Positions 12,901-24,400 of a stretch of DNA of 64,000 nucleotides are shown one piece after another. Below the pieces are notes generated by a model. It searched no databases. It saw nothing but the letters and a program-made list of their open reading frames with translations, and was not told where the DNA came from. A program made the position numbers and the translations under genes. This stretch comes from Phlebiopsis flavidoalba (lineage: Eukaryota > Basidiomycota > Agaricomycetes > Polyporales > Phanerochaetaceae): NCBI GenBank assembly GCA_035772785.1, contig JAOCPU010000047.1, positions 186,001 through 250,000 on the forward strand, given 5' to 3'. The stretch's first letter is position 1. The number at the start of each line of letters is the position of its first letter.

Positions 12901-13620
12901 CTCAGGTATATAGGAGATGTACCACGCTTAGGGCACATAAACAGCCTAGTATCGGAGATTCTACGGCACTATGTTCCACGACAACTACCCTTTGATCCAA
13001 GAATGTACTTTGTATTACTTTGAAGTCAAGTCTCTGAAATCTTTCCGCAAGATGTGTATGTTCTTATATATTTCGAGTTTTTTTCGTCGTCTTCTAATGT
13101 CTTATCACGACCAGCATCCCTATGTGGATAGGGTGGGTCGTTTACACTCAAGTGTCATTTGCCATAAGCGGTTTGATAATGTTTGGATCATTCCGGCTTT
13201 CTAGATTTCTCATTGCATCATCCGATGAGAAATCTCAAAGTATCTCCATTGTATGGTCCACCTATGGTACCGTGATCGTACAAAACGCGACAATCCGGAG
13301 CAGGTATGGGACTATCCGTGGTTATACAATAGTAAGAAACACCTACCGGTGTAAGTATAATATCATGGCCCATGCTGATCACCTCAACCATGTGCCTTCC
13401 ATAGGCGATACACTTTGGCGGTAGTGTTTCCGCAAAAGAAGTACACCTGCATATTTTTCATCATCCGAGGGGGGCTAGATTCTATGGTACGTACTTAGTT
13501 ACATGTACCTCAATCCCATGACCGCAAAACCTGCATCTGACTCATTATAAACGCTTGATTCATGTAGTCCATGAGAGTCCCATTTTAAGTGGGACGAAGC
13601 ACGAAACACACAAGTCAAGC
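12900..13620 (+). pseudogene. Eroded SPRY-domain gene (SPRY copy 4)
   Basis: This is a degraded relative of the three minus-strand SPRY copies at 27.3-28.4, 30.8-31.8 and 49.7-50.7 kb. Across two frames the segment near 12970-13050 reads LPFDPRM and LYYFEVKSLKSFRK, ending at a GTATGT donor. This is the equivalent of the IPYDPRCEIYYYEAHIL block in the 50.3-kb copy. A block near 13120-13200 (KRFDNVWIIPAF) and one near 13230-13330 (SIVWSTYGTVIVQNATIRS) correspond in position to the central strands. SIGDTLW followed by CFRKRS near 13400 would be the GDVIGCGFRK motif of the other copies. Several stops and shifts interrupt it and the region is AT-richer than its relatives, so it appears to be an old pseudogene. 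It is the only copy on the plus strand. Confidence is moderate because the similarity is distributed over short pieces. Confidence 0.45.
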
Positions 13621-16574
13621 AAAAACCTCCAACAGTCGAGATCGGAGTAATCGATGCTACCACACGACTTCGTGCAAGTGGCTTAGTATACTCCTGGAAT
13701 ATGCATTGATGCATAAACCACTTTTGGCCGAAAATGATGTTCTTATATAACATTATGGCGATACAGAACCCTCATCTAGACAAGAGAACTTAGTCATCAT
13801 TCAGGCACTACTATCCCTCAAGATTATGTTGACCGTATCTTACTACTTCATACTGTGGGTGAATGATTTCTAGGCAAATATCCAATGCAAGGTAGGAGGT
13901 AATGGCCTCACGTCTCAGGGGAATTACCGATTCTTTCTCTTTCACTAGAAAAAATTCAAGGCACTTTTGTAGACAAAACTGCGTCTGGTGTCCATGAGGT
14001 GCTGGGCAAAATGTTTACGACCTTGCCAATTTTTGCAGTAATCGTGCTCAATGAGCAACAAAATGAGAGTTATACCAACGTGTTGGCCCGAAAAGCTGAA
14101 CAGCTCAGTTTATCCATCCACAGGGCAACATTGAAGTCGTCAACGCTTCTTTCTCCTGCAAACCGTTTATACTGGTACTCGTGATAGAAGGCACAGAGAT
14201 CTTCTAGTATAAATACGGCCTTCCTTTTATCTAGCCTACCACAAGCATTTGAGAATCTACAACCACTTTTATCTGTCAATGGAGCCATCGAGAGTTTTGT
14301 ACTTGGAATAAAGGAAAAACAAGCAGGGCTTTTACGGTGTCTTTCCGACTTCATACTGTTATTTTGGAGCATTTTTCGTGTATCGAAAACCTCAAGACCT
14401 GCTATACAGCTTTTGAGTTCGAGTCGTGCCGAACGAACTCAGCCCCGTTTACATGTTCAGAAGAGTCGTTCAGGACGCCATAGAAAACCAAATCAGGCAA
14501 TATCCTTTTCCCCTGTCACGAACGGACCGACGCCTTTCCCCATATATCAATACGCCACCTCTATGAAAATTTGTCTCAGAGAAGAGGGGGAGGGGGATCG
14601 GGTGTAGAGAACTGTTGCAGAAGCTTCAGCATTATTGTCGTCTGCTCTGTGTGACACGGGTCATTTGCTTCGCAGGGGGGGCCTCCTGGCACTCCAATCG
14701 GAAGTTCCACATAAGATAAAGAAGTTATCACTTCCATATCCGCCATCATTTATGCGCTTTTTCTACACATCCTGGACCCGACTTATAAAGAGGATCCCTC
14801 ACTGCAGGTATCGTGATCAACCTTGACAATCAAAGTACTGGCAATGGTAAGCCACCAAATCTATATGCTAGCAATACGTTAGCCCGGCTCACAAGTTCGC
14901 GTAATCCGCCGTAGGGTTCTTGAAATTTCATTCTTCCACTTGGCTGCACACCGACACCACTGAGGTGAAAATCATGTTTGCAGTGAGCCAAGCCACATGT
15001 CCTTCCGGTCATTTCATGACAGAAGTGAAGAAAATCACTCTGGGCTTAGGCGATCAGGACTATACAGCCCAGTTATCTGAGCGCTTCCAGACGTTTTTGT
15101 GATATTTTGGATGAATACGGGTCCCCAGCTAAACCTCGAGCTGCGCTGCTCTGTCGGAATATATTAGATCGTTCGTGCATCTGCTCAATATTGCAAAAGC
15201 AGGCGACCTACCCAAGTTGTACGTAGAGGGAAACTCCTACGGGTGAACGACGCAGGTTCGACTCTACGAAAGAGATCGCCACAGCCAGATCACTGCGATT
15301 TCCGCCGGATGTGCCAGATAATTAAGAATGGATCAATATTATCCTCATAGGAACGGAGATCTGGGGACCAGATGCCAATGTAGAAGACCGAGAGACCGAG
15401 AACGACGATAAAGTATGCGACAAGGAGAGAGAGCCAGACGAGCAGAGCAAGCTAGATGAGGATAACGGGAGCAAGACGGTACATGATAACAACACATAAT
15501 TCGATTGTGAGCTTTAGTTCGCGGTCCTGTTTCTGTCCCTGATATGTGGTTTGAATAGCGATACATGTACAGCGCATGCGCGAAGGCTAGAGAAGTCGAA
15601 ACTAAGCGCAGTTGTCCCCGTATTGTACGTTATGTTATGTGTCTAGATAGACCTTGATTTTAGCCCTTTGATCTTGCTGACTTGCGAGAGCGATAGAATC
15701 ATGAGATGGACCTAGGGTGATGGTAAAAACGTGTGTATTAACTTGCTAGGTGGTTGGACGTAATATGGAACGTACCCGCAGACAGTGAACGATGAAACTC
15801 GCCTATCCCTCGGCGTAAGCTGAACCACCTGTGCTCCATCTCCCAGCAGAGAGGCCTGCGAGACGATTAGAATCCACCGAGAGAGCCGTCGTCCCCGACA
15901 CTTGAATACTTGGGCCCGCGATGGACCTTGAGAGCAACTTTATACCACTCAGGTCTCGCGACGGTGAGCGCACGCGAAGTGAGCTTTGTACTTCTCAACG
16001 AAGGGACGTTAGTCGAATTGATCCGCGAAAGTATTTTCGAGACATACCATCGAGACTCAATTGAAATGGGATTCTCAAGTACGTCAGGCGGTCAGGGTGT
16101 GCAGACTCCTGAGGGTCAGTAGCTCGAACCACGAAAACGCGCGAATCCATGTCGGTCGTGGGACTGGTGACAGGTTTGCGCCCTAGCACGACAAACTACG
16201 GGATGGTCGTCTCACCGCTTGGCTTAGCCGAATAAAGCTAAAAGGTCGCTAAGTGGCTCGCGCATGTCAAGACTTGGAAGTCGTTTTCGTGCGCCGCGCT
16301 ACACGTCGTCGATAAGAGGCCAGTGTTTGAGCTTCAGCTCCCACCCCGTTGGTGAAAGGTGCTGAGCCGCCATGATGATCATGTCTGCAGGCCGCGAGTT
16401 AGACACCGTCGATTACAAGCGATCAACTGGCATACTCACCGGACTGCGACCGCGAGACGTCTCATCGGCTCATTTTTGACCTCACAACAACGACGTGAGA
16501 TGGACGTGCACCGAGACGAGCAAGCGAAACGAGGGTACCAGCGGAATCGATTCGCGAGATAGATCACCACGAAC
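13621..16574. other. Intergenic, no recognised gene
   Basis: Short exon-like frames occur at about 13950-14184 (+, containing VLARKAEQLSLSIHRATLKS) and 14920-15102 (+, containing VKIMFAVSQATCPSGHF). A single hydrophobic helix (LLVAYFIVVLGLSVFYIGIW) can be read on the minus strand near 15340-15420. None was matched to a family, and no F-box was found downstream of the SPRY remnant. Confidence 0.35.
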
Positions 16575-17345
16575 CTACGCAACATTCAACACCGCCAACG
16601 CCTCACTACTCGGGCTCCGCATCTCCTCCACCTCCTCCACACCACCCACACCACCAACCCCTCCTTCGCGCCCAAACGCGTCAATCAACCCCCTCAGCTC
16701 CTCCGCTTCCTTGACCAGCTGCGCGACCGTCACCGCCTCCGGCCTCCGGCAGCTCCGGCAGACTCGTGCTCTCCACCGCCGCACGTCGCGCCCCTCCGCG
16801 CGGAGGAGCGCCGCGAGCGCGTCCTTGATGCGCGCCCGAAGCTCGTGTACAGCTGCACCGCAGTGCAGCCCCCGCGCGCGACGTCGGCGCCCGAGGCGAT
16901 ACCGCCGCGCCCGAAGATGGGGACCGACGCGCCGACGCCGGCGTGCCCGAAGCCCGTGTACAGCTTGCACCGCGGTTTGCAACCCGCGCGCGCGACGTCC
17001 CGGCGCCGCCGCACCCGAAGATGGGGACCGACGCGCCGACGCCGGTGTGCCCGAAGCTCGTGTACAGCTGCACCGTGGTGCAGCCTGCGCGCGCGAACTC
17101 GAGCGCGTCCGCGCCCCGAGGCGATGCCGTCGCACCGAAGACGGGGGTCGGCGCGGGGAGCAGCGTGGCGAGGGTGTGTGGTCGACGCCGCTCGAGCGCA
17201 CGGCAGTGGTGATGTCGGTTAGGTTAGCTCGTCCTTGGACAGATCAGGTGCAATTTTGAGGAGGGATTTTTTTGGGTTTGCGTGTTGGTGAGAAGGACGT
17301 GGAGGCGCGCTTCTATTACGCCGAAGAGCAGCTACTGGAGCAACG
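16575..17345 (-). pseudogene. Dihydroorotate dehydrogenase remnant 1 (5'-truncated, internally amplified)
   Basis: This is the C-terminal part of a class 2 (mitochondrial, quinone-dependent) DHODH, the fourth step of pyrimidine synthesis. Reading backwards from 17345, the DNA is closely similar to DHODH copy 2 at 36.21 kb: the GVIEAR region, [13 protein letters not shown] and AVRSSGVD. About 155 bp present in copy 2 are then missing, including the NTT substrate-loop block, an intron and LSGAPLKP. The [24 protein letters not shown] segment follows in two to three tandem copies. The end is the ALLRAEGRD, AVESTSLPELPE and [17 protein letters not shown] tail. Everything 5' of GVIEAR, including the catalytic Ser loop ([10 protein letters not shown]), is absent. 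It cannot encode an active enzyme. Its strand is opposite to copies 2 and 3, so it is probably a partial duplication of copy 2 or a shared parent. Confidence 0.85.
16829..17090 (-). repeat. Tandem array of 104-111 bp inside the DHODH remnant
   Basis: The plus-strand string CCCGAAGCYCGTGTACAGC occurs at 16835, 16946 and 17050, spacings of 111 and 104 bp. CCGAAGATGGGGACCGACGC occurs at 16911 and 17015, 104 bp apart. The unit encodes the FMN-phosphate-binding [12 protein letters not shown] plus [25 protein letters not shown] copy 2 has the unit once, so the array arose in this copy. The region is about 75% GC. Confidence 0.85.
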
Positions 17346-18325
17346 TTCGGCTCTGCACTCGCCAGAATACGCACGGAAGTGCCGTGCTCACCTGGGGCTG
17401 TGGCAGCTCGAGATGCGCCTCTATGCTCGGACGCGCCGAGACGGCCCTGTGGGGGTTTTGGATACATGCTAATTTTCGGAGAAGCGGGGTGGGTTTGGTG
17501 CTCCGTTGAGGAAGCATGATTGTCCGCGGAGGGCACGGCGCTGGGTTTCTACATGCTTCGTTAGACCCCTCTGCTCAGGATGAGCCCGGTATATGCTCAC
17601 CGGTGGGTTTTCGCGCCGCCGTTACGTGGTGAGATCGCTTGGGCTATGGCACGCGATGGACCTCTCAGTGCGGGATCGGGCGTACGGGGAGGACTCCGGA
17701 TTTCTAGTTGGATATAGTTCAAGTTCGAAGCTGGAAGCTGCCAACGAGGGGTGCCCGCTGAAAGACGGTCGTCAGTGGGACACGAAGGAGGTGGGTTTGT
17801 AGGGAGGGTTGGGGTGTGAAACTCATTTGTTGGGGGCTGTGAGCTGTAGACAATGTTGAGATGAGGCATTGAGTGGATGTGGGCTGAAGGTCGATCTGTG
17901 GTAGGAGACGTGGTTTCTATGTTCTCGGAAAGTTTTGACGTGGGACTTGCATGCATTGTGTTGGCCGGGCAGATGATGGCGTGCAGCCTTGTTCTGAATG
18001 ACCAGCGCATTGAGGTGAGGGATTGTCACGGTAATGTTTGATCAGCCACTCACCAGACCGCGACCCGATGGCGTCCTCAAACACCTCTCCGGCCCAGTCC
18101 TAGAAAGAGTCAGCACTAGCCAACGTCGTCGTACCCTCACAGTCAACGCCCCAGACACCAGCTCAGCACGGGCGAGGTACAGAAGAATTTGAGATTTCCG
18201 AATTAAATTGCAAAACCGGGGCACCAAAAGATGAGCGTACAAACAGACAAAAAAGAGCCGAAAAAACCGTGATCGTGGTCCGTAGCGCCCGGCAAACGAA
18301 AGCAAGACGATGCAGCGGGGCGACC
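17346..18325. other. Intergenic stretch
   Basis: Similarity to DHODH copy 2 stops near 17345. Beyond it only unmatched frames were seen, for example 137 codons on the minus strand at 17597-18010, Pro/Thr/Ser-rich and without motifs. Confidence 0.4.
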
Positions 18326-18752
18326 TCATGACTTCCAGATGAGGATCGCAAGCTGGCCGATGTAAAAGTAGATGAAATGCTTCGTCTCTGCTGGCCATCA
18401 GCACCCGCAGAACCGCAGAGGCGCCAGGGGGACCGCACACCCGTGCGTGACATAGCTCCCAAAGTTCTTCCCGACGACGACGTGCCACGTCGTGCCGTGG
18501 CTGCGGCGGTCGAACTCCTTCTTGATCTGAGCCGCGATGTCCTTCTCGACCGCACACCGCCCCCCCCTCGATGTTGTACTTCTCGAGCGCGCCCGACGCG
18601 ATGTCGACCGCCTCCTGCTGCATCTCCTCGCTCATGTCCACGTTCTTGATCACCGCCTTCGCGCCGCCGCCTGCGCCGTTCGGCGAGGCCGTCGACAGCT
18701 CAGCGGAGGACGTCACCGCGGACGAGGTCAGCGCGTCGGCTTTCTCAGACAT
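18326..18752 (-). CDS. Dynein light chain LC8 (DYNLL type)
   Basis: LC8 is the small dimeric hub that binds the dynein intermediate chain and many other short linear motifs in the cytoplasm. The ATG at 18752 gives a Ser/Ala/Gly-rich leader of about 32 residues, then [20 protein letters not shown] and GALEKYNIE, then (after a 22-nt insertion) [20 protein letters not shown] and [15 protein letters not shown]. An intron interrupts the Glu codon and ends ..CAG near 18388. The last exon reads [19 protein letters not shown] and stops at 18326. This covers the whole LC8 fold, including the F/Y-rich beta strand that forms the ligand groove. Two irregularities break the frame: the 22 nt containing a G8 run near 18545-18570, and one extra G at the splice donor near 18440. 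As the protein is otherwise perfect, sequencing error is the likelier cause. A longer N-terminus than in animals is common in fungi. Confidence 0.9.
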
Positions 18753-19489
18753 GGCTACGCACAGCATCAGCACACATACCCACCCTCACTTCCAGGACAC
18801 TCACGATTCAGATAATTCTAGTGGGTGGTGTCGTAGGTGTAGGTGAGCGGAAGGGAAGGATGGGAGGGAGAAGAGATCAAGGCAGGTGCGCGCAGGGCTT
18901 TGAGGCAAGCAGCCCAGCGATGCGCGACGCACGCAAAACGGGCCGCCACGTGGGCGCCGCGCGCGCCTGCCACCTTGCCGCCCGCACACGGCTGGTTCGC
19001 GCGCGGATGTGTCGTCGTCTGCGCGCGCGGCGAGCGTGTGGACGCAGCGCGGCGTGCACGCGCAGGCGTGTCTGCGGAGATGCTGGGGGCGTGCTCGTCG
19101 GTGCCCGTTTGCCTTTTGGTTTGTTCTCGCCATGCGCGCGCGTCGGGGGCGTCGGAGCCATTGAGATGTCCACGATGGTGCCGCGGGGCCCATGAGGAGG
19201 GCCTGCTTCGCGCGCAGACGCGCGGGGCGGTCTGTGCTTTTATTCCTCGTGTGCGTGTCGTGTCGTCGCACGTTCTCATAACTGCCCACACGCGCTGTGT
19301 TCACTTCGGGTAAACTGTTACTCGTACAAGAGAGCCCAGAGTATTATTCGTACACCAGTGTCCTGCGAAACCTAACGCTACAGGGTGAATAAAAGCCAAA
19401 ATAAAATGAAGCCGAAGTCGAAGGTCGAAAGACGAATGATAATACAAGCAGCACGGCAAAGCGCACGCGCCACACCCTTTTACGCAACA
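18753..19489. other. GC-rich intergenic stretch
   Basis: Long frames are open on both strands at 18.8-19.3 kb, in at least five frames, and all are Arg/Ala/Pro-rich. This is what unconstrained GC-rich DNA produces. No gene is called. It contains the probable promoter of LC8 and the 3' flank of the F-box gene. Confidence 0.45.
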
Positions 19490-20702
19490 CTACACCCCCA
19501 CACGCACAACCACCCCGCGCACCTCCAGCTCCCTCCTGATCCCCTCCCGCTCCGCCTCCTCCAGCCGTCTCCCGCTCTCAGGCGCCGAGCCCACACTGAC
19601 CTCCTTCACGCCCCCTCCCCAGCGCAGCGCGCACACACCCCCAATCAAGCTCCGCGCACCCCGCACCCGCGAGCTGCAGCTCGAGCGTGCGCAGGGACGG
19701 CGGCAGCCGTGCAAGGAGCGCGCCGAGCGCGGGCCATGCCGCCGTGTGCAGCGTGAGCTCGAGCGTGGTGTAGGAACGCGTGCAGGGACGCGAGGGCAGC
19801 GGCCAGCGGCGCGGTGCATTATTCCACAATCTACGCCACTCGCTTAGTATATGCGCGTGAAACGAGGGTGCAGGACGTACCGACCGAGGTACTACTCCTC
19901 GTCAGACTCGAGCCCGCACCGCGCCATATCAAGCGCAAGCACCTCCACGCTCCGCGCCGCGCGGCGCAACAGCGCGCCCACCGCCTCCCCGTCCACGTCC
20001 GCCTCGAGCCTCGTCAATCCCGCGGCAAAGCGGGACACACACCTCCGCTGGGCGTCCTGGATCGTCAAGGCCCCCACTTTCGGTATGGTCGCCTGCGGCA
20101 AGAGGTTGCAGCGTGGGGAGTGCGAGCGCGCAGAGGTGCAGATGTCCGAGGGATGGGAAGAGCGACAGGAGGGCGTACAGCTCGGCTGGTGTGGTGGAGA
20201 CGTTGAGCAGCGTGAGCGCGTCGAGCGGCCTCCCCGTTTGTGTTTTCTGCATGTCACGCGGAGGGAGAGATCGTGCAGTTGTAGCGTCCTCAACCCAGAG
20301 GAGGAGCGCGAGTAGCGCGCCGAGGTACTTCACTTCCACGCCCCACCTCCGCATCCTCTTCACAGTCCCGCCTCCCGTCGTCGTCACAGTCCCTATCCTC
20401 CCCAACATCCCCCCTGGACAACCAAATGCCGAACCAAACCCCGCGAACCCCGCGCGCCCCGTACAAAAACCCGACCCAGCGCGGGGCAGCGCGCGCGCGC
20501 GAGGCGCGAGCGCGAGCCGGCAAAAGAGGTGCTTGCGCGCGAGCGGCGCGGGGGCCCATGCGCGGGACACCTGCGCCGCGGCGTGCAGCGTTTCGCGCGA
20601 GGCGTGGAGCGCGTCAATGATCATGTCTGTGAGCTCTGGGGGCGGGGAGGCGCGGGTGTGCGGCGCGTATGCGTGCATCGCTTTGCGAGTGTCAATGAGC
20701 AA
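19490..20702 (-). CDS. F-box protein with leucine-rich C-terminus (F-box 1)
   Basis: This is a putative SCF ubiquitin-ligase receptor: the F-box would bind Skp1 and the C-terminal part the substrate. From an ATG at 20702 (or 20678), PPPELTDMIIDALHASRETL and AAQVSRAWAPAPLARKHLF form a canonical F-box at residues 20-65. This is followed by a long frame to 19929, with ALTLLNVSTTPAELYALLSL and FPSLGHLHLCALALPTLQPL as leucine-rich repeats. Two changes of frame lead to LSEWRRLWNN, TTLELTLHTAAWPALGALL and PPSLRTLELQLAGAGC near the 3' end. No intron boundary was fixed. It lies 0.7 kb upstream of the 3' end of Kap123, separated by a duplicated intergenic segment. It is GC-rich like its neighbours and does not resemble the F-box genes of 25.9-52.9 kb closely. 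Substrate unknown. Confidence 0.65.
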
Positions 20703-20976
20703 TGAGCTCGAGAGTGTCGACGAGCAACGAGCTCGAGAGTGTCAATGCGAAGGGGCAAAGCGAAGAAAGTCAACCACACCCCCACACCCCCTCGTGTTTT
20801 TAAACACCCAACACAATAGACCTCGCAACTCAATTACACCCTCAACTACATCCGCCGTGCAGAGACAATTAGCACCAAGCGCCCAATTAAGCTGTGGGCG
20901 GGACGACCGTCGCCTGCGCGCGGCGTCGCCATCCCGATTCTGTCAGCGTCGGCCTGTTCGGGGGGCGACGCGGCGA

Positions 20977-21298
20977 CGTCGTAGTCGTGCGTCGACATGG
21001 CGAGGGTGGCGAGGGTGTGCGTGGTGGGTGGGACGTGGCGTTGCCTGTGCGCCACATATTCGGCGAAACTCGCGGGGGACGTGGGAAAGGGGGAAATGCT
21101 ACACTTTTGCTATTCTGGACAATCAAGAAACACACACAGGAGACGACGTAGTCGTGGCGAGGGTGGCGAGGTTAGGTGGGCGTACAGACGTGGCGTTGGC
21201 CTACGCGCGAATCTCGCGGGGGACGTGTGAATGAAAGAAAGGAAATGCTACACACTTTGCTATTCTGGACAATCAAGATAAACACACAGGGAGACACG
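20977..21298 (+). repeat. Imperfect intergenic tandem duplication (~150-157 bp)
   Basis: TGGCGAGGGTGGCGAG occurs at 20998 and 21155, and TATTCTGGACAATCAAGA at 21111 and 21261. Between them both units share an ACGTGGCGTTG block, a TCGCGGGGGACGTG block and a GAAATGCTACAC block. The duplication lies directly 3' of Kap123. No coding content was recognised. Confidence 0.8.
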
Positions 21299-21440
21299 GG
21301 GCGCACTGCTATTCTACGAAGGATAGGGGACCTGCAGAGTCGGAAGGAAATAAGGGGAATGCGACGACGGACAGCACCGAGATGAATGAGAATATAAAGG
21401 AAGAAAGAAGAAAGGAAAAGGGAGGAGGGGAGGAAGGGGA

Positions 21441-24400
21441 TTACGCCTCAACGAACACCGCCAACCCCGCCGCCTTGACCTTCTCCGGACTCTCGCGATA
21501 CAGCGCCGCAATAAGCGGGATCAGCTCCGCGCGCACATCGTCGCCGACCGCGTCGGGGGCATTGGGGTCGAGGACATACGCAAACAGCGCAAGCAGCTGG
21601 TCGAGGTGCGGCTGGAGCGTCTGGGGGCGCGTGCGGAAGAGCGTTGAAGATCGCGCGGAAAGAGCGGCCGGTTCTCGAGCGGGTCCTGCGTGAGCGTGGG
21701 CACCGCGCCAAACAGCACGGGCAGCACCTGCTCGAGCGGCAGCGCGCCGGGGCTCTTCACGATCATGCGCGACACCGCGCCGACGGCGTTGTCGCGCGCG
21801 TTCAACCTGCTCGCGGGGCGCCGCGTCGGCCGCGATTGCCGAAGGAGCGGGCGGAACGCGGAGAGCAGGTGCATGTTACTGCGGCGAGAGGTCCATCTGC
21901 GAGTGCTCGACGAGCAGGCCGGACGCGAAGGCGCGTTCGTCTGCACCTCGGGGTCCGGGTCCGAGAGCGCGCGGTAGAAGAGCTCGAGCAGCGGCTCGGT
22001 GTTCGGTGTCACAGGTTGGAGTGTCGGTGCCTCCTTCATGCCCGCGATGATCTCCGAGAGCGCGCCGATGGCGGACGAGCGGTCGCTCAGCGACCGCGTC
22101 TTTTTTCTGCACCACGTTGTCAGCCACACACACCACTATTCAGGAGGGACCAAACGCACGTAGTATTTCGAGATGAGGCCAAAGAACGTGCCAAACGCCT
22201 GCGCAAAGTCCGCGCCGAGCGCATTCGCGAGCGCAGCGACAAGGTCGCCCGCCGCCGACACGAGGATCGAGTCGTACTCGGCCGTGTCCTCGGGCGCCTC
22301 CTCGTCCTCAGTCCTGGTCCGGGTCCTGCTGGCACATCGCCTTGCCGTCGAGGATCTGCACGGCAATGTTTGCGATGCTCTCCAGGGCCTGCGCGCGCGC
22401 GACGTCAGCTCCATGCGCCACGAAATTTCATAGAGTTTACTTACGGCCTTCGAGGATACCAGGGCCGACCTTGTTGATCGTCTCGGCGAGACCCATGCAC
22501 AGGCTGGCGAACGACCTTCCTGCGGGACAAGAGTCGCGTTAGCACCATAATCATATGATGAACAGATAGAAAGAATCAGCAATGAAATCGCGTTAGTCTC
22601 ATGTCGCCTTTGGCGTCGAAGTGAGCTGAGTTTTTTACGAAATTGTGTCATCATGTAGAGGCCAGCAGCCATGGTCACAGAACGGGCCACACTCACTTGT
22701 TGTCCTCGGTGTCGTACATCTCAAACATCGACGGGAGCACATGGTCGATGAGGTCCAATCATGTTCTTCTCGAGCGGGACCTGCACAGCCTGGCCGGGCT
22801 TCCACTCCGCGGGGTTGCTGAGGTCGTAGAACGAGCGGACGACCTCGAGCAGCGACTCGGTCGCCGACTTGCGGATCCCGTCGTAGTAGTGCGACAGCTG
22901 CGCGACGAGCTCGATCGTGCTCTGCTCGACAAACGGCAGGAAGTGGTGGCCCGTCGAGGAGAACAGCCCGCCGAGCGTGTCTGCGGCGATCTCCTTCTCA
23001 ATGCAGATCGTGCTGTTGACGTCGAGCAGCTTGTCATGTCGATGTCGAGGTCTTCGCCGTCCATGCCGTCGACCGAGATGGCCGTAGCAGGGGAGGTGCC
23101 AGAGGCGAAGCTCGCAGCGTTCTCGGCTGTAACAGTTGAATGAGCACAAGGCAAAACGCAATACAGAGTGCTGCTTACAGGTGACAATCTCCTCGTCGCC
23201 GTGCTCGGCCTGCTTGGAGACTGTTGAAGAGCGAGGGGACCACCTGCGGGAGGTACGGCGCAAACTCGTCCTCGAACACGCGCGCCATGACGCCAAAGAA
23301 GAGGAAGCTGCACTCCTTAAGACGGGCGCTGCCGAGCTCGATGCCCGCAAACGCCTGCTGCATCATGCTCGCAAAGTACGGGCGGAACTCGTCCTTGCCG
23401 ACGGCGTTCCGTCACGCGAACGTGGCCAAATCGCGTCCATCGTGATCCCCCTGCCAGCGCAGCTCCTGCTCCATCGCCCTCGCCGGTGAGGACCAAAAAG
23501 TGCTGGAAAGCCGTTTTCATCGTCTGCGCAAAGTAGGGCAGGAACTTTTCCTTGGACGCGTGCGCCAGCGCTGCCGATCGCGCAAACGATGACGGACTTG
23601 ACGGGGATGGGGGCGGTCTCGAGCAAGCCGGCAAGGAATTACGCCCCATGATAAGGGCGAGGTACTGGTCGATGGAGTCGGCGAGGATCTCGAGAACGGC
23701 GTCGAGAGCGTGTCTTGCAAGCAGTGCGCTGCGTCAAGGGGTCGTTGACGAGCTCCATGATAGTCCTGCAAAGAAACTGTCAGAGGGCTGCAAATAGCTC
23801 ATAAAGTGTTTGACTTACGTGGAACGAGCATGGCGTGCTTCTGGGCACAGTCCTCCTCGAGCCACTCGCACAAGCAAGTGACGGCAACACACGAAGCTTT
23901 GCGAACGCTGGCATCGGGATCGCGCAGACCGGTCTCAATGAGAGGCCAGACCTGGGTCATGAGGGGAGTCATGTACTCGCTGCAGCCCTCAACGGCGACG
24001 CCAAGGGCAAGCATGAAGCGCCGCGGCGGCTAGCAGGGTCCGGAGGAGGAGAAGTAGGTGCGGATGAGTTGGCTGAGAGGAGGGAAGACTTGTGAGGGAG
24101 GAAGGCTGGTGCACAAGGCCGTCCAATGATACGGAGGGCAGGACTGCGTGACCAGTCAGAATGTGCCATTCAATCCGACAGATGTGCACTTACGCGAGAA
24201 GTGGCGTCTTCGTCAATATCCTCGGGCTCGTCCTCGCAGGCAATGGGAAGAAGGCCCTCAAGAATAGCACCAGCAAGGTTGTGACTTTGAACTTGGATTT
24301 TTTGCTAAAAAAGATCGTGAGCTCGTGCGCGGAGAATCGAAGATCCAGACTGACTATTGTACAGTCCAGTTCAGGGCATTAAGAGATAGAATACGGAGCT

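Noticed and set aside
15200..15290. tRNA-like T-arm (GGTTCGACTC)
   Set aside because: The flanking bases do not form a T-stem, and no acceptor, D or anticodon stem could be folded by eye.
15345..15566. Single-pass membrane mini-protein on the minus strand
   Set aside because: One hydrophobic helix can be read, but a stop precedes it in frame and there is no start or conservation evidence.
18801..19313. Overlapping 150-170-codon frames on both strands upstream of LC8
   Set aside because: At least five frames are open at once and all are Arg/Ala/Pro-rich. This reflects CpG-rich base composition, not coding.
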